A stretch of DNA of 64,000 nt from Paraspadella gotoi. Taxonomy: Eukaryota; Chaetognatha. This document shows positions 11,348-21,964 of the stretch, piece by piece. Under the pieces are notes generated by a model. It worked only from the letters and a program-made list of their open reading frames with translations, was not told the origin of the DNA and searched no databases. The first letter of the stretch is position 1. Each line of letters opens with the position of its first letter. The position numbers and the translations under genes are program-made. Where the stretch lies: assembly GCA_051294375.1 (NCBI GenBank), contig CM119263.1, positions 13,316,199 to 13,380,198 of the forward strand, written 5' to 3'.

Positions 11348-12360
11348 CCATCCCATTTCCGTCCGCGGTTACAATTAAACGCATCGATGGAAACGCTCTG
11401 ATGATGGGCACCTCCTAGTTTATTCTCCTCATAATTTTACTCGCCTCATAGATTTTTCTCTCTTTTAAATTTCTCCGCTTGTCTCTGCTTATTCGTCGCT
11501 CTAATTGTCACCTTCTCTGTATTGGACTTTGTTGTAGTCTTTTTAGCTTTCGCTTCCGTAAATATTTTCAATTTTTCTTTATTCTCCACCACGAAAATAT
11601 TACATGCTGCTTATTTAAGTAAGCTTTCAAACATAATTGTTGAAAATATTTTTCAAAAAAATAAAATTCCTGAATGCAAGTAACACTGGGTGATTTTGTA
11701 GTATAATATTTTAATATATTTTTTTCTGAATATTTAAAAAGATTTGGATTAAAGTTAGATTTAGTGAAGATTAAATAGATTTTAAAATCGATGAACTGGG
11801 GGAAAACAAATAAAGACAAAAAAGGCCACTCCAATGACGAAACAACAACAACGACGACAAAGCCAACGTTTGCAAACATTCAATCAACTCCACATCCGGC
11901 GCCGAGGGGCACGTGACTCGAGCTGCGCGCGCACGTGGGATGGAGGGACTGGAAAGTGGGACTGAAAGGCGAGGACCGAGAGGTAAGGACAGAGAAGTCA
12001 GGGTGAGAACGGAAAGAGAAGTAGAGACTGATAAAAAAAACAACGAATAAACTGGGTTCGAAATAAAACATAACCTTTGAAGACACGATTGATGAGTAGT
12101 TTGCTTTTAATATTTGACAAAAAAATGAAATTAAAAAAAATTTAAACTCTAAATCTTTTTTTTTGTGCACGGGACTTTCTCTCGCCCATGAATCCTCTAC
12201 CCAAAAAATATGGGGCAAATTTTAGGAAAGAAAAAAAAATGATGAAAAAAGGAAAAAGGAAAGAAGAAAAATCCATCGTCGAAGAAAATGTGTTAAAAAA
12301 AAAAAAGAAGGAAAAATCCAAGTTTTTTTTTCCTTTTTTTGATAAAAGAGAAATATTTCG
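11348..12360. other. AT-rich spacer, no gene seen
   Basis: About 1 kb of AT-rich DNA with a short GC-rich patch at 11895-11945 that holds two CACGTG E-boxes. Minus-strand frames at 11568-12218 have no clear coding features. Confidence 0.5.
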
Positions 12361-12442
12361 ATTTTTGACACAAGTCCCTTGAGACGTGGGAGTTTGTAGG
12401 AGGAGGATGCGGACCAGGGGGGGGGCGGAAACCGGCCCACGA

Positions 12443-12670
12443 TTATAAACCGAGGAGCAGCCCGGCAGATTCCATCGCTGGAGGCTGGAGCTGTGTCTTC
12501 TTCAACTCGGACGTTGCAGCATCGGACGGGGCGCCACGCAAAACCTCGACGCCGGCAGCTTTCGATACCTTGGGCAGATTCTTTTCTTTACTCACCGCTG
12601 CAGATTCTTTCACTACGAGCAGCAACTGCAGCGGTTGGCAAAGACGAAGAAGATGAGTATAAACTTTTAG
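12443..12670 (-). CDS. possible minus-strand exon(s), unrecognised
   Basis: Two readings are possible. One open frame gives about 60 residues (12443-12625) with natural composition (KESAAVSKEKNLPKVSKAAG region) and a stop at 12443-12445. Alternatively, a strong donor (GCG followed by GTGAGT, on the minus strand at 12595-12590) ends an exon whose open frame upstream contains a Ser run and SLPTAAVAARSER. The two readings use different frames. The area is GC-richer than its surroundings and lies next to an 808-N gap, so the rest of a gene could be hidden. No homology is recognised. Confidence 0.22.
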   Translation of the reverse strand, partial: LKVYTHLLRLCQPLQLLLVVKESAAVSKEKNLPKVSKAAGVEVLRGAPSDAATSELKKTQLQPPAMESAGLLLGL

Positions 12671-12713
12671 CCTTGATGACTAGGCTGTTTTAGGTTGGAG
12701 ACGAGAGAGAGAG

Positions 12714-13521
12714 NNNNNNNNNNNNNNNNNNNNNNNNNNNNNNNNNNNNNNNNNNNNNNNNNNNNNNNNNNNNNNNNNNNNNNNNNNNNNNNNNNNNNNN
12801 NNNNNNNNNNNNNNNNNNNNNNNNNNNNNNNNNNNNNNNNNNNNNNNNNNNNNNNNNNNNNNNNNNNNNNNNNNNNNNNNNNNNNNNNNNNNNNNNNNNN
12901 NNNNNNNNNNNNNNNNNNNNNNNNNNNNNNNNNNNNNNNNNNNNNNNNNNNNNNNNNNNNNNNNNNNNNNNNNNNNNNNNNNNNNNNNNNNNNNNNNNNN
13001 NNNNNNNNNNNNNNNNNNNNNNNNNNNNNNNNNNNNNNNNNNNNNNNNNNNNNNNNNNNNNNNNNNNNNNNNNNNNNNNNNNNNNNNNNNNNNNNNNNNN
13101 NNNNNNNNNNNNNNNNNNNNNNNNNNNNNNNNNNNNNNNNNNNNNNNNNNNNNNNNNNNNNNNNNNNNNNNNNNNNNNNNNNNNNNNNNNNNNNNNNNNN
13201 NNNNNNNNNNNNNNNNNNNNNNNNNNNNNNNNNNNNNNNNNNNNNNNNNNNNNNNNNNNNNNNNNNNNNNNNNNNNNNNNNNNNNNNNNNNNNNNNNNNN
13301 NNNNNNNNNNNNNNNNNNNNNNNNNNNNNNNNNNNNNNNNNNNNNNNNNNNNNNNNNNNNNNNNNNNNNNNNNNNNNNNNNNNNNNNNNNNNNNNNNNNN
13401 NNNNNNNNNNNNNNNNNNNNNNNNNNNNNNNNNNNNNNNNNNNNNNNNNNNNNNNNNNNNNNNNNNNNNNNNNNNNNNNNNNNNNNNNNNNNNNNNNNNN
13501 NNNNNNNNNNNNNNNNNNNNN
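12714..13521. other. assembly gap, 808 N
   Basis: The largest gap in the window. Both edges are GA repeats (GAGAGAGAG at 12705-12713 and GA from 13522), so at least part of the missing DNA is a GA microsatellite. Confidence 0.95.

Positions 13522-13555
<34 letters not shown>
13522..13555. repeat. (GA)n microsatellite
   Basis: About 16 GA units at the right edge of the 808-N gap. Confidence 0.9.
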
Positions 13556-13557
<2 letters not shown>

Positions 13558-13679
13558 ATCCGACAGAGTCGCATAAAAAATAGACAAACATACAGATAGG
13601 CTGGAGGACTGACAGCAAGATCAATTCAAAAAATTAATCTTTGTACGAGAAAATTCTAAGAATTCACCGGAAGCAACGA

Positions 13680-14060
13680 CGTCTCCGAAAGATTTCCTTC
13701 CGCCGAAGTCACGTGAGTCGCAAAAAGCGTTTTTAAAACGATTTGTTTAAAAGCGGGTCACTCAGCCAGAAACGAAGAACGACGACTAAAACGACGACGA
13801 CGGAAACGACGACGACGACGACGATTTTTTTTTCTTTTTCGGAAGAAGAAACAATGAATTTGGGTTGTGATTGTTTTCCTCTCCATTGGCGCCTTCGGGA
13901 AGCAACCGAGCCTTCCCGCGGGGCGCCGCGTTTCACGACCGGAAGTGACGATCCCCGGCGCGAAAATCGTTGACGCCACGCCTCTTACACCCCACAACTT
14001 CCGACGGCACCCAGCCGGGATAAGAGATGCCACAACCTCTGGCGCCTTTCGACATAACGA
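13680..14060 (+). promoter_or_regulatory. GC-rich island with ETS-type site, possible promoter or exon
   Basis: It contains an ETS/GABP-type CCGGAAGTG near 13939, a CACGTGA E-box near 13710 and an ACG triplet run at 13785-13825. An open plus-strand frame continues from about 13900 to 14110 with balanced composition (SLPAGRRVSRPEVTIPGAK, then ...HNETGLRNVYPKL), but it has no good start codon. Promoter and exon are both possible. Confidence 0.3.
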
Positions 14061-14590
14061 AACTGGCTTGCGTAATGTGTATCCTAAGTTGTTTTTTTAC
14101 ATACATTTATTTACGACATAGCATTCTATCTTTGTTTTCTAGGTATTGTATCATTTTTCTTAGTTTTCCTTTTTCCTCCCTTGTTACTTTTCCTTCTCAC
14201 TTTTTTCGTTTCTCCTTTTCTCCCACCTTCACTCGTTTCCGACTCGACGCCAAAACAACAAACGGGCCTTTGAAGCTTCAACGTCTCTCATTCTCTCTCT
14301 CTCTCTCTCTCTCTCCTCTCACGCTCGGTCTCTCTCGTCTCTCTCTCTCCTCTGTTTTCGGGTTTCGCTCATTTGTGCCGTGAAGCCCCATGAAGCGCAA
14401 ACGTGAGGAAGAGCGGCCCACGTGAATCGCGGAGAGCCAGACGCTGATGGCGAAGTCAGAGGAGAGAGAAGAGAGTAGCCATTAAGCAGGAGATGGAGGC
14501 AGAGAGTGCACGAGAAGAGAGAGACGGAAGAGAGCCAGGGACAGAGGAAGAGAGAGACACCCAGAGAGGCCCAGAAGAGAGAAAATGAGA
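14060..14590. other. spacer with CT then GA-rich halves
   Basis: A CT array at about 14285-14355 is followed by purine-rich DNA at 14455-14590. No gene is seen. Confidence 0.6.
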
Positions 14591-15120
14591 TGTTGAAGGC
14601 GGAGAGATGACAAGGTATTGACAGAGAAACTTTTTATCAAAACGAACGACGCGAGTCGTGAGAGGATAGCGGCAACGTTGTAAAAGCTACAAGTAAAGAC
14701 ACGTTTGTCTGTAAAATCGGACGAGTGTTAGTTGGTTTTACTTTCGGCCTCTCTGGGAACTACCACGTTACTTGTCACATATAATAAACTACTTATCAGA
14801 ATAATGAAACCACGCCATATCTTTATCAATGCTCAGCTATGGAAAGATCACGCAAACAAATAAGCTAGTTGCATCGATGATATTTTGATTATAACGAGCG
14901 AGCTCTCTTTCCTATTCTTTTTTCGCTCTACGAAAATTTGCGTTATCACTTGTAAGCCTATCCATTTACATGTTCATTGGTTATTAACTCTCTCTCACAC
15001 AGAAAAAAAAGAAAAGAAAAGGAAAAGATACTTGGAAATAGCAATCCATTTTTACACTCTACCTCTCATTACCTAGGATATAGAAATGCGAATTTGCTAC
15101 TTTCGCTGCTGAGTCTTACC
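14590..15120. repeat. left copy of a duplicated gap flank
   Basis: Shares long stretches in the same order with 15724-16150. Examples are GAGAAACTTTTT then AACGAACGAC, then TTGTCTGTAAAATCGG, then ATCACGCAAACAAATAAG, then TAGGATATAGAAAT. The two copies differ mainly by insertions and deletions, and they lie on opposite sides of a 25-N gap. The likely cause is long-read overfilling rather than a biological duplication. Confidence 0.75.
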
Positions 15121-15667
15121 GGCGAATCTTCTTTTCTGTAGTTTCGCAGCGAGGCGGCGTCTGACGATAACTTTCTTTCGACCTTCTCGACTAAGCCAGC
15201 GAGCAGTCCGGAACAAGAAAAAAAATTCAACAGAATAGTGAAGGTTAGTCTCAAGAAATGTCTCCATTAAAATTTTTTAAAAATCATTCTTCACTGTTTC
15301 TTCCCTCCCTTCTCTCTCCACCCCCCCCCCGTCTCCCCAGCTCGTCCTTCTCTCTTCAGTTCTGCCTCCTTCATTATCCCCATTATCAGTCACTCTCGTC
15401 TGCTTCCTTTCACGCCGCTCCGGTAAGAATCGACGCTCTAGACGCAGAGAGAGAGAGAGATGACTGATCTGAGAGAGAAGAGAGGATGACGAGAGAGAGA
15501 GAGATGACTGACTGAGAGAAGTAGACTCGAGTAGAGAGAAGAGATAAGCTTTGATCTGTTGAAAACGTCGGAGAAAGATGAGGTTACGGAGCCAAAAGCC
15601 GAATTCGTCTTGTTATGATCGATGTGAGTATATGTGGGTTTGTCGGTAGGTATGTTTACGCTTCTTT

Positions 15668-15692
15668 NNNNNNNNNNNNNNNNNNNNNNNNN
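15668..15692. other. assembly gap, 25 N
   Basis: Fixed-length gap with duplicated flanks (14590-15120 and 15724-16150). Confidence 0.95.
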
Positions 15693-15723
15693 GAGAGAGA
15701 GACAGAGAGACAGAGAGAGAAAA

Positions 15724-16150
15724 GATGTTTGAAGCGAGAATGACAAGTTTGACAAGAGAAACTTTTTAAAACGAACGACCGAGTCTAGAGGAGCGGCAGT
15801 TTAAGGCTCAGTAAAGACAGTTGTCTGTAAAATCGGGCGAGTTTAATTGTTTTACTTTGGTTCGGAATCAGTACTTCAAATATATTACAGAATAAGCGCA
15901 CTAACAAAATCACTTGAGATCACGCAAACAAATAAGTCTAAGTTGATCGATGATATTTTGTTAAAATGGTCACTCTTTTCTATTTTTTTTCTCGAAATTT
16001 TTCCTTTACCTCCATTTTCTGTTCATTTTATTAAATAAAAAAAAAAAGAAAAGAAAAGAAAAATTCTGGAACTCATTTTTTTTTACACTCACTTTTACTA
16101 GGATATAGAAATCGAATTTCTTTTCGCTCTGTCTCTGTCGAATTTCTTTT
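15724..16150. repeat. right copy of a duplicated gap flank
   Basis: Counterpart of 14590-15120. It is shorter because the left copy carries extra bases and a segment missing here. It ends in CT repeats at the next gap. Confidence 0.75.
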
Positions 16151-16178
16151 CTTTTCAACCCTTTTTTTTCCTTCTCCG

Positions 16179-16209
<31 letters not shown>

Positions 16210-16457
16210 NNNNNNNNNNNNNNNNNNNNNNNNNNNNNNNNNNNNNNNNNNNNNNNNNNNNNNNNNNNNNNNNNNNNNNNNNNNNNNNNNNNNNNNNNNN
16301 NNNNNNNNNNNNNNNNNNNNNNNNNNNNNNNNNNNNNNNNNNNNNNNNNNNNNNNNNNNNNNNNNNNNNNNNNNNNNNNNNNNNNNNNNNNNNNNNNNNN
16401 NNNNNNNNNNNNNNNNNNNNNNNNNNNNNNNNNNNNNNNNNNNNNNNNNNNNNNNNN
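16210..16457. other. assembly gap, 248 N
   Basis: The left edge is a CT repeat and the right edge is an AAAAG repeat. The gap therefore spans simple-sequence DNA. Confidence 0.95.
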
Positions 16458-16580
16458 AAGAAAAGAAAAGAAAAGAAAAGAATCGGCGTCAATGGAATTT
16501 GATGGAATCGAAATCATCTTCCCGATTCGCCCTTGTCCCATTCCTCTCCAACTCACCTCCTCCGCCGTCCAAAAAAAAAA

Positions 16581-16796
16581 NNNNNNNNNNNNNNNNNNNN
16601 NNNNNNNNNNNNNNNNNNNNNNNNNNNNNNNNNNNNNNNNNNNNNNNNNNNNNNNNNNNNNNNNNNNNNNNNNNNNNNNNNNNNNNNNNNNNNNNNNNNN
16701 NNNNNNNNNNNNNNNNNNNNNNNNNNNNNNNNNNNNNNNNNNNNNNNNNNNNNNNNNNNNNNNNNNNNNNNNNNNNNNNNNNNNNNNNNNNNNNNN
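16581..16796. other. assembly gap, 216 N
   Basis: Both edges are poly(A) (AAAAAAAAAA on the left, AAAAAAA on the right). Confidence 0.95.
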
Positions 16797-16911
16797 AAAA
16801 AAATAAGGAAAGGCCTCCTTTCGCCGTCCTTATCGTCGTCGCTTAATCTCTGACAGTTTCTTCCCGACATCATAGGTTTTCTATAAACCCATCGACCGGC
16901 GATCGAGCCGA

Positions 16912-16988
<77 letters not shown>

Positions 16989-17003
16989 TGATGATGATGA
17001 TGT
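16912..17003 (+). repeat. (GAC)26 microsatellite passing into (GAT)n
   Basis: A perfect GAC array at 16912-16989 continues as about four GAT/ATG triplets to 17003. Related GTC or ACG triplet arrays occur at 18503-18523, 26185-26226 and 61470-61492, and at the edge of the 11065 gap. Confidence 0.95.
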
Positions 17004-17091
17004 TCACTCTTTTTTTGTCGTGGCAGGTAGAGAAGTCGGGCTCAGTTTTTGAGGAAGAATAACTTGTGTAAAATCAAAGAAATCGATCCTG

Positions 17092-17379
17092 ATGACGAGG
17101 TTGATGAAGATGATGAAGATGATGACGATTAATATCATCGTCATCATCTTCATTATCATCAACTCAACGATCGTTGACAATGACAGTGCTGTTGCTTTAT
17201 CGAATGCTATTGCTTTATCGAATGCTGTTGTTTTATCGAAGGATGTTGCTTTATCAAACGCTGTTGCTTTATCGAATGCTGTTACTTTATCTAATGCTGT
17301 TGCTTTATCGAATGCTTTGTTTTTGTCTCAGTCGGCAAGCCGAGGTAACTACGTCATAACGTATGTATTCGCGAGATAA
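17092..17379 (+). CDS. small ORF with a six-residue repeat
   Basis: A 95-residue frame begins with ATG at 17092. Residues 1-24 are Met-rich then strongly hydrophobic (about NIIVIIFIIIN), resembling a signal peptide or membrane segment. From residue 33 it contains seven copies of a VALSNA-type hexapeptide, encoded by an exact 18-base tandem repeat at 17188-17313. Unit changes include silent and replacement substitutions (A to V, D or T; N to K). A hairpin-forming sequence overlaps the hydrophobic codons. The frame could be a repetitive secreted peptide, or a minisatellite that happens to stay open because 18 is a multiple of three. No family is recognised. Confidence 0.25.
   Translation: MTRLMKMMKMMTINIIVIIFIIINSTIVDNDSAVALSNAIALSNAVVLSKDVALSNAVALSNAVTLSNAVALSNALFLSQSASRGNYVITYVFAR
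17109..17157. repeat. 21-bp inverted repeat with 7-base loop
   Basis: Arms 17109-17129 and 17137-17157. The inner 17 bases (ATGAAGATGATGACGAT) pair perfectly with 17137-17153, and the outer four pairs include one G-T. The loop is TAATATC. Triplet repeats of GAT on one side and ATC on the other create the stem. Confidence 0.85.
17188..17313 (+). repeat. 18-bp minisatellite, seven units
   Basis: Unit GCTGTTGCTTTATCGAAT repeated exactly in register seven times with point differences and no length changes. It encodes the hexapeptide repeat of the overlapping plus-strand ORF. Confidence 0.95.
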
Positions 17380-17385
17380 TTATTA

Positions 17386-17667
17386 TTACTTTACGATAAA
17401 ACTGGCTTCAAACCTTTTTCTAAGTTCTTCGTTTAGTTGACCTCGTTCAAATCGCGATAGCAACGCAATGATTCTCTCATCTTGATCCTCACCCCGACGC
17501 CATAACGGTTTCCCGAGAATCGGAATTCTCGACCCGAAGAAAAGAAAGAAAAATAGCATGTCCGCTTTTGGAAGTAACGATCCCGTTTCAGCCGGAGAAT
17601 GATGAGGAGGAGGCAAGAGAGAGAGGAGAAGGAGGAGGAGGAAGAGGAGGATGAGAGGTGGTTTCAT
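17386..17667 (-). CDS. hypothetical secreted-type small protein
   Basis: A 93-residue minus-strand frame from an ATG at 17665-17667. Residues 1-20 (MKPPLILLFLLLLLLSLLPP) have the charge-plus-leucine pattern of a cleavable signal peptide, although the Leu run comes from a GAG/GGA triplet tract, so it may be coincidental. The C-terminal half is natural-looking, with a WRRGEDQDERIIALLSRF stretch forming an amphipathic-helix pattern and two dibasic sites (RR, RKR). Such sites are typical of processed peptide precursors, but the similarity is only in kind. It ends six bases from the stop of the convergent ORF at 17092-17379. No family is recognised. Confidence 0.3.
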   Translation of the reverse strand: MKPPLILLFLLLLLLSLLPPPHHSPAETGSLLPKADMLFFFLFFGSRIPILGKPLWRRGEDQDERIIALLSRFERGQLNEELRKRFEASFIVK

Positions 17668-17939
17668 TCTTTTTCATCCTCATTCATCATCGGTTGAACT
17701 GATGATTGATATCAGAAATGGATTCACGGCGAAGGAAACGCGAGGGCTCGAGCGATATTTGACCCGTTAGAGCATCCGTGCCACTGCCTCGCCTTGGTCC
17801 GAGATTGACGATCACCTTCATTGTTATCAGCTGTGATAAGCAAAAAAAATTAAGAAATTATTGACCTCGACTGTAGTATATTCCTAAAGAGTTGTACTCA
17901 TTTCGCTGCCATTAATATTATTCTTATCTCAAAAAACCA

Positions 17940-18223
17940 TTCGCTTTCTTCGTTCGGTTATAATTTTGGCGCAATGACCCAGTTAGTCCGCTCCATCTCA
18001 GGTAATAATGTTCCTCCCAGAAGAACGAGCAAAGACGCTCCAGATATTGTTCATTACCGAGAGAAAAAGCGAGAGAGTGAATGTGAGCGAGAGATCTCTC
18101 TTCTCTCTCTCTCTTCTCCCTGGGCTCAGACGAAAGTTTCGTTTCAAACAAAATGTCCTTTGCGGAATCCCGGCGTTGGGCCAGTTTTTTCTCTTTTCCT
18201 CGTCCACCTGCCTCGGCGTTTGG
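17940..18223 (+). CDS. possible short start exon before a gap
   Basis: ATG at 17974 opens MTQLVRSIS and is followed at once by a CAG|GTAATA donor-like site (exon end 18000). If unspliced, the frame stays open into the 279-N gap at 18224. Either interpretation is weak. The sequence beyond the gap (18503-18972) stays open in one frame for about 155 codons, but begins in a GTC repeat. Confidence 0.15.
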
Positions 18224-18502
18224 NNNNNNNNNNNNNNNNNNNNNNNNNNNNNNNNNNNNNNNNNNNNNNNNNNNNNNNNNNNNNNNNNNNNNNNNNNNNN
18301 NNNNNNNNNNNNNNNNNNNNNNNNNNNNNNNNNNNNNNNNNNNNNNNNNNNNNNNNNNNNNNNNNNNNNNNNNNNNNNNNNNNNNNNNNNNNNNNNNNNN
18401 NNNNNNNNNNNNNNNNNNNNNNNNNNNNNNNNNNNNNNNNNNNNNNNNNNNNNNNNNNNNNNNNNNNNNNNNNNNNNNNNNNNNNNNNNNNNNNNNNNNN
18501 NN
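18224..18502. other. assembly gap, 279 N
   Basis: The right edge is a (GTC)n array, so the gap probably lies in a triplet repeat. Confidence 0.95.
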
Positions 18503-19110
18503 TCGTCGTCGTCGTCGTCGTCGCCTTCATCGGCTTCTTCGTCGTCTTGGGTCTTATCGAAGTAAACAACAACATGATTGATGTTGCTTGGTTACTTCTT
18601 TACTCGTCGCTTGGACGACGAACCCGTGTTTCCGGATCAACGAGCGGAGATGCGTGGGAAAATACGTTACCGTCTTTTTTTCGACCAAGCCGTTATATTT
18701 CCGCCAAGCATCCACCTTGCAGTACAAAGATCAAAATTATTTACTTTCAAAATTGTATTGGAATTTTTGGTCTCACAATGTTCACGTCAACATACTTTGT
18801 TAAGTTAAGAGGTCTGACTTTGTTCCGCTCCATCCACAATTCTTTCCAATTTTCACACTTTTTGTCACGTATATCTCGTATTTCACATCGACGGTCACAT
18901 CGACAAAGATATGATGGATGCGCGAGGTTTTATAGTCCGCGCAGACGTAAGGCGCTGCAGCCTCGACCTTGAATCGTCGTCCTCATCGTCGTCGTTCCCG
19001 GCTTCATCGTCGTTGTCGTCGTCGCCGTCGCAGTTGTAGAGGAGATCATCCCTTCGTTCACTTACGTTCTCCTTACTTTGAGTCAGTCAAGATATATTCT
19101 CTCTCTCCTC
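18503..19110. other. unique DNA, one long but unconvincing open frame
   Basis: Starts with a GTC array (poly-Val in one frame), then about 450 bp of mixed composition. Two plus-strand frames are open (to 18972, and 18578-18808). A second CGTCGT cluster lies at 18970-19035. No splice signals or domains were recognised. Confidence 0.3.
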
Positions 19111-19850
19111 ATCTCTCTCCTCTCTCTCTCTTCTCATCTGCATCACGTCTATATAATTCCACCATCTTACTGCTTTCCTCCACCCCAACTCCCCTCCTCT
19201 TTTTTCCTCCCCACAAATCCGAACCGGGCCTGTCTTCTCATTTAATCCTTCTTTCATATTTTTAAGCGCTTTTTCCTTTTTGTTATTTTATTCCTGCTGG
19301 CGATGATACTGTACGTTACTGATGAATAGAATTATTATAATTCTTATTGTTAGGATTCTATTATGGACGCAACAAAGATATCGAAAAACACCGGAATTTC
19401 GTTTCCCCTACGAGTCTAATAAAAAGGTTACCCCTCATCATTTCTCCGAGAGAAAAAAAAATTTGTTCTCCATTATTCTTTCCTTTATTCTTTTAAATCA
19501 TTCGACGGTTTCCATTCTTCAACGCTTTTCGCCTTCTCGCCTTTTCATTTCCTCCTCTTCTTCCTCTTTACTCGTCTCCTTCTTCCCCTCTTCTCCTTCT
19601 CCTCCTTCTATTCCTCCCGAAATTCCTCGAGGACTTCATCAGCTCCCGAAAATGTCAACCATAGGAGGCAAAAAAAAAAAAAAAAAGGAAGAAATTTGAA
19701 AAAAAGGAAAAACTTTGAAAAGGGTGTCCCTGATTAGGGCATTTTTCGCGAATAGAGAGGAAAAAAATTTCCCTTTTTTTCCCTTTAAAATCGGATTTTT
19801 TCAATTTTTTTTTTTTTTAGAAAAAAAAAATTTTCCGGTCGATTTAAATT
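19110..19850. other. spacer with pyrimidine-rich and poly(A) stretches
   Basis: CT-rich at 19095-19135 and 19545-19620, poly(A) near 19670-19690 and 19815-19830. No gene is seen. Confidence 0.5.
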
Positions 19851-19856
19851 GGGCGC

Positions 19857-20156
19857 GTGTGGACCAGTCGGTCCTCGGAGTACCCACGTTGAGTTCCGGC
19901 CATAACATTAACTCAGGACTGTGAAATTTTAAAAATCCGAAATATTTAAAAAAGACAAAGATAAATTCTCATGACCAGAAAAGTACGACACGGAAAAATG
20001 ACATTCGCTTTTATATTTTCTTTTTGGGCTTTTTGGCTTTTTTGGCTTTTTTGGCCTTCAAATGAAAACTCGATGACATTTGCTTCTTTTTTTTTGGTCT
20101 CTGTGCGAAGCGAAGCCAAATATCACCGCTCGATCGAGGGAGGGAGAGAGAGAGAG

Positions 20157-20225
<69 letters not shown>

Positions 20226-20533
20226 AACCTCAAGATCATTAACGGCTTAATGCGCCCGAGACCATCTGCTTGAAAACCCTCAATATGGAGCCCCTTCATT
20301 TTTTACTTCTTTTTCTTCTCTCGATCTCTATCGCTTCTCCGAGGACTTTCCTCGCTCTCCCTCCTTTTAAATTTGGCTTCGTGAATTCCTCGCGAGGAAA
20401 CGAGACGTTAGTAACTACTCTCGCTCGCTATCTAATGGTTCCCTGGGTCCTGCTCCTTTTCTATGGTTTCAATCGTAGGTTTTAGACTAGTATTTTTTTT
20501 AAAAAATTGTCCTACTGATCTCTACCTCTTTCT

Positions 20534-20565
<32 letters not shown>

Positions 20566-20578
20566 TCTCTCCTCTCTC

Positions 20579-20624
<46 letters not shown>

Positions 20625-20887
20625 TCGTCCACATCTCCTCCTTTTTCTATCTCGTCACTCACGTCGCCAAAATTAATCTTCTCCTCGTTGTATTAATTAC
20701 TTCTTTTTTCTACCAAATTCCTTTTATCTCTCGTTCAGCATTTTTTTTGTCTGCGTTGGATGGCAATACCAGACTCTTTTCTAATTCCGTCATCTCATCT
20801 CGTTCCTCTCCTCCGTTCGCTCCTCCTCCCATCGCTCCTCTCTCGCTCTCCTCTCTCTCTCTATCAATCTCGTTTGTTCTTTTGCAA
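19857..20887. repeat. left copy of a ~1 kb duplicated gap flank
   Basis: Matches 20913-21955 in order. Shared landmarks include GGACCAGT.GGTCCTCG, AATATCACCGCTCGATCGAG, a GAAA/GA microsatellite, CTCAATATGG.AGCCCCTTC and CGTCGCCAAAATTAATCTTC. This copy contains GA/GAAA arrays at about 20145-20222 and CT arrays at 20529-20622. Confidence 0.8.
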
Positions 20888-20912
20888 NNNNNNNNNNNNN
20901 NNNNNNNNNNNN
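20888..20912. other. assembly gap, 25 N
   Basis: Fixed-length gap lying exactly between two copies of the same ~1 kb unit. Confidence 0.95.
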
Positions 20913-21780
20913 GGTTGGACCAGTGGGTCCTCGAGGTTAACCCACGTGAGTCTCCGGCAATAACATTAACCTCAGGATGCTGATGGAAATTTTAAAAAAA
21001 TCCGTAAATATTTTAAAAAAGACAAAAGAATTAAATTCTCATGACCGAAGAAAAGTACGGACACGGAAAAAATGACATTCCTCGCTTTTAATATTTTCTT
21101 TTCTGGCCTTTTGGCTTTTTGGCCTATTTTTGGCCTTTCATAATGACAAGACTCTGAGACATTTGCTTCTTTTTTTTTGGTCTCTGTGCGAAGCGAAGGC
21201 CAAAATATCACCGCTCGATCGAGGGAGGGAGAGAGACGTAGAGAGAAAGAAAGCAAGATGAAAGAAAGAAAGAAGAAAGAAGAAAGAAGAGAGAGAGAGA
21301 GAGTATAAAGAGAGAGAGAGAGAGAAGACCAGAGAAAAAGAGAAGAAAGAGAGAGAGAGAGAAGAGGAGAGAAGAGAGAGGAGAGAGAGCAGAGGGAGAG
21401 AGAGAGCAAGAACGTCAACCTCAAGATCGATTAACAGTTGGGCTTAATGCGGCCCGAGAGAACCTAATTGCATTAAAACCCTCAATATGGGAGCCCCTTC
21501 ATTTTTTACTTCTTTTTCTTCTGCTTCGAATCTCTATCGCTTCTCCGATGGATTTTCGCCCGTCTCCCTCCTTTTAAAATTGGCTTCGAGATCCTCGCGG
21601 CGAGAACGAGAACGTTATAACTCACTCTCGCGCTATTCTATGAGCTTTGCCTGGGTCCTGCTCCTTTTCTATGTTTCAATCGTAGTTTTAGACTAGTAAT
21701 TTTTTTAAAAAAAATTTCGTATCTCTCTCTCTCTCTCTCTCTCTTCTCTCCTCTCTCTCTCCTCTCTCTCTCTCTCTCTC

Positions 21781-21817
<37 letters not shown>

Positions 21818-21955
21818 CACATCTCCTCCTTTTTCTATCTCTGTCACTCACGTCGCCAAAATTAATCTTCTCTCGTTGTATTAATTACTTCTTTTTTCTA
21901 CCAAATTCCTTTTATCTCTCGTTCAGCATTTTTTTTGTCGCGTTAGCACCGACTC
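20913..21955. repeat. right copy of a ~1 kb duplicated gap flank
   Basis: Counterpart of 19857-20887, with its own versions of the GA array (21225-21410) and CT arrays (21722-21812). Differences are mainly single-base insertions and deletions, so a true tandem duplication is less likely than gap overfilling. Confidence 0.8.
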
Positions 21956-21964
21956 TTCAATTCC

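Noticed and set aside
12667-13624. Overlapping ~300-codon ORFs on both strands
   Set aside because: They consist almost entirely of unknown residues across the 808-N gap, plus short microsatellite-coded ends.
17188-17313. Possible CRISPR-like array
   Set aside because: The 18-bp units are directly adjacent without spacers, so this is a minisatellite. The DNA is also eukaryotic in character.
17974-18972. 332-codon plus-strand ORF
   Set aside because: It spans a 279-N gap and starts its right part in a GTC repeat. The 155-codon right part is not longer than chance predicts for six frames of 64 kb.
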